Origin: Rhodobacterales bacterium 52_120_T64
GTDB lineage: Bacteria > Pseudomonadota > Alphaproteobacteria > Rhodobacterales > Rhodobacteraceae
Assembly: GCA_002162875.1 (NCBI GenBank)
Contig: MABA01000008.1
Location: 62,001 to 126,000 of the forward strand
Direction of reading: 5' to 3'
DNA: 64,000 nucleotides
The notes under the pieces were generated by a model. It saw only the letters and a list, made by a program, of their open reading frames with translations, had not been told where the DNA came from and ran no database searches. The stretch's first letter is position 1, and each line of letters begins with the position of its first letter. Below, piece by piece: positions 62,842 to 64,000 of this stretch. The position numbers were made by a program, and so were the translations under genes.

Positions 62842-64000
62842 ATGTCTGATATTTCGCCCCTAGCGCCCAAAGGTGGGTTCCCGAAGTTACCTGTAATCGA
62901 TGGCGTCCGTTTTGCCGCTGTCGAGGCCGGGGTGAAATATAAAGGCAGGCTGGACGTTATGTTGGCTGAAATTGCTGAAGGTAGCGCAATAGCGGGGACT
63001 TTCACACGCTCGAAAACCCGCTCGGCGCCTGTGCTGTGGTGTCAGGAAAATCTGGCGAAGGGTGCGCAAGCCGGTGGTTCTGCTATTTTGGTGAACTCTG
63101 GCAATGCAAATGCGTTTACCGGGAACAACGGCATGAACGGGGTCGAGGTCTCTGCTGGCGCGGTGGCTGAAACGTTGGGGGTCAGCCCGCGCAACGTGTT
63201 TGTGGCCTCTACCGGAGTTATCGGCGAATCGCTGCCGTCAGATCGGATCACATCCAAGATAGGCGAGTTGCATGATGGTCTGAGCGACGCGAATGCCGAG
63301 GATGCGGCGCGCGCGATTATGACGACAGATACCTATGCGAAAGGGGCGAAAGCCTCTGTTGATCTGGGCGATGTAACCGTGCAGATCGCCGGTTTTGCGA
63401 AGGGTTCGGGCATGATTGCACCGGACATGGCGACGATGCTGGCGTTTGTGTTTACGGATGCGAAAATCAGCCAAGGCGTTTTGCAGGAAATCGTGTCAGG
63501 CGCGAACGTGACGACGTTTAACAGCATTACTGTGGATAGTGATACATCGACTTCGGACAGTCTGGTCGTTACGGCGACTGGCAAGGCCGAAATGGATGAG
63601 ATCACGTCGATGTCCGACCCACGCGTGGCCGCGTTTGCCGATGCATTGCGCGGCGTGATGATGGACTTGGCGCATTTGGTGGTGCGGGACGGCGAAGGCG
63701 CTACTAAGTTTATCGGAATTACTGTGAAGGGCGGCGAAAGCGACACGGCGGCGAAAACCGTTGGGCTATCGATTGCGAATTCACCGTTGGTTAAAACGGC
63801 TTTCGCTGGTGAGGACCCTAATTGGGGCCGTATCGTTATGGCGATTGGCAAAGCAGGTGAGGCGGCGGATCGGGATAAGCTGTCGATCTGGTTTGGCGAT
63901 ATTCTGGTTGCCGATAAGGGCTGGGTTTCGCCCGATTACCGCGAGGAAGACGGTGCGGGTTATATGAAAGGCCAAGACCTGACCGTGACCGTTTATTTGG
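62842..64000 (+). CDS. argJ: bifunctional glutamate N-acetyltransferase / amino-acid acetyltransferase, 3' end outside window
   Basis: About 386 of the expected 405-410 residues are visible; the frame remains open to the last base. Transfers acetyl from N-acetylornithine to glutamate in arginine synthesis and may also use acetyl-CoA. Marks: ILVNSGNANAFTG, FVASTGVIGE, and the self-cleavage site PDMA|TMLAF, with T198 as nucleophile, plus PNWGRIVMAIGKAGE. AAAGGAAT precedes the ATG. Confidence 0.96.
   Translation, partial: MSDISPLAPKGGFPKLPVIDGVRFAAVEAGVKYKGRLDVMLAEIAEGSAIAGTFTRSKTRSAPVLWCQENLAKGAQAGGSAILVNSGNANAFTGNNGMNGVEVSAGAVAETLGVSPRNVFVASTGVIGESLPSDRITSKIGELHDGLSDANAEDAARAIMTTDTYAKGAKASVDLGDVTVQIAGFAKGSGMIAPDMATMLAFVFTDAKISQGVLQEIVSGANVTTFNSITVDSDTSTSDSLVVTATGKAEMDEITSMSDPRVAAFADALRGVMMDLAHLVVRDGEGATKFIGITVKGGESDTAAKTVGLSIANSPLVKTAFAGEDPNWGRIVMAIGKAGEAADRDKLSIWFGDILVADKGWVSPDYREEDGAGYMKGQDLTVTVYL

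Overview
The window is a dense, ordinary bacterial chromosome segment. It carries about 53 protein genes and no rRNA, tRNA, CRISPR array, insertion sequence or prophage that I could recognise. Family content and gene order point to an alphaproteobacterium of the Rhodobacterales, probably a marine Roseobacter-type organism. The pointers are secA next to a parvulin and argJ, a methylmalonyl-CoA epimerase followed by a DUF1467 protein, DUF1178, the long alphaproteobacterial PstC/PstA pair, the fused MoeA-like/MobA-like protein beside XdhC, and the dimethylglycine-dehydrogenase-like and MttB-like genes. This placement is inference from gene content; no marker gene was aligned.

Layout. 1-3.6 kb: end of nagA, then an XRE-cupin regulator and the threonine catabolic pair kbl-tdh behind a palindromic operator. 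3.8-6.4 kb: molybdenum-cofactor maturation pair (xdhC and a MoeA-like/MobA-like fusion) with no molybdoenzyme beside it. 6.6-11.7 kb: a complete five-gene peptide/nickel-type ABC importer. 11.6-14.0 kb: a DUF2478 gene on the minus strand that runs antisense into the importer, and an isolated glpD behind GlpR-like half-sites. 14.0-16.5 kb: ECF sigma factor with a membrane vWA protein that looks like a fused anti-sigma factor. 16.6-20.0 kb: LysR regulator divergent from two tandem DUF4386 membrane proteins and a zinc-less MDR oxidoreductase. 20.0-28.8 kb: accessory metabolic cluster made of a class IV aminotransferase with an altered PLP site, a sulfotransferase-like protein, an XRE-cupin regulator, two tandem DMGDH-like flavoproteins and an MttB-family methyltransferase.

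28.9-37.2 kb: DUF1178, then the phosphate regulon phoR, pstSCAB, phoU, phoB with a textbook Pho box before pstS and a possible 24-codon gene after phoB. 37.6-44.0 kb: carB, a WYL regulator with a small monooxygenase-like protein behind a perfect palindrome, and aspS. 44.0-48.4 kb: small membrane protein, trxC, a VOC protein and an FAD oxidoreductase on the minus strand, facing mnmD, a DMT transporter and a RidA protein. 48.4-56.3 kb: lysC (with a likely internal start for an ACT-only subunit), ptsP, a TIGR04282-type glycosyltransferase, mce, DUF1467, a CinA-like protein, sfsA, map and radC. 56.3-64.0 kb: a large uncharacterised exported protein, secA, a parvulin and the start of argJ.

The most interesting region is 20.0-28.8 kb. 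There an MttB-family methyltransferase without a visible corrinoid partner sits in one operon with two flavin/tetrahydrofolate demethylases, facing a transaminase. Together they suggest stepwise demethylation and deamination of an unidentified N-methylated compound. Other points worth checking are the lysC internal start, the loss of the structural zinc lobe in Tdh, the sigma/vWA pair, and several clean operators (kbl, glpD, the XRE/aminotransferase intergenic region, WYL, pst).
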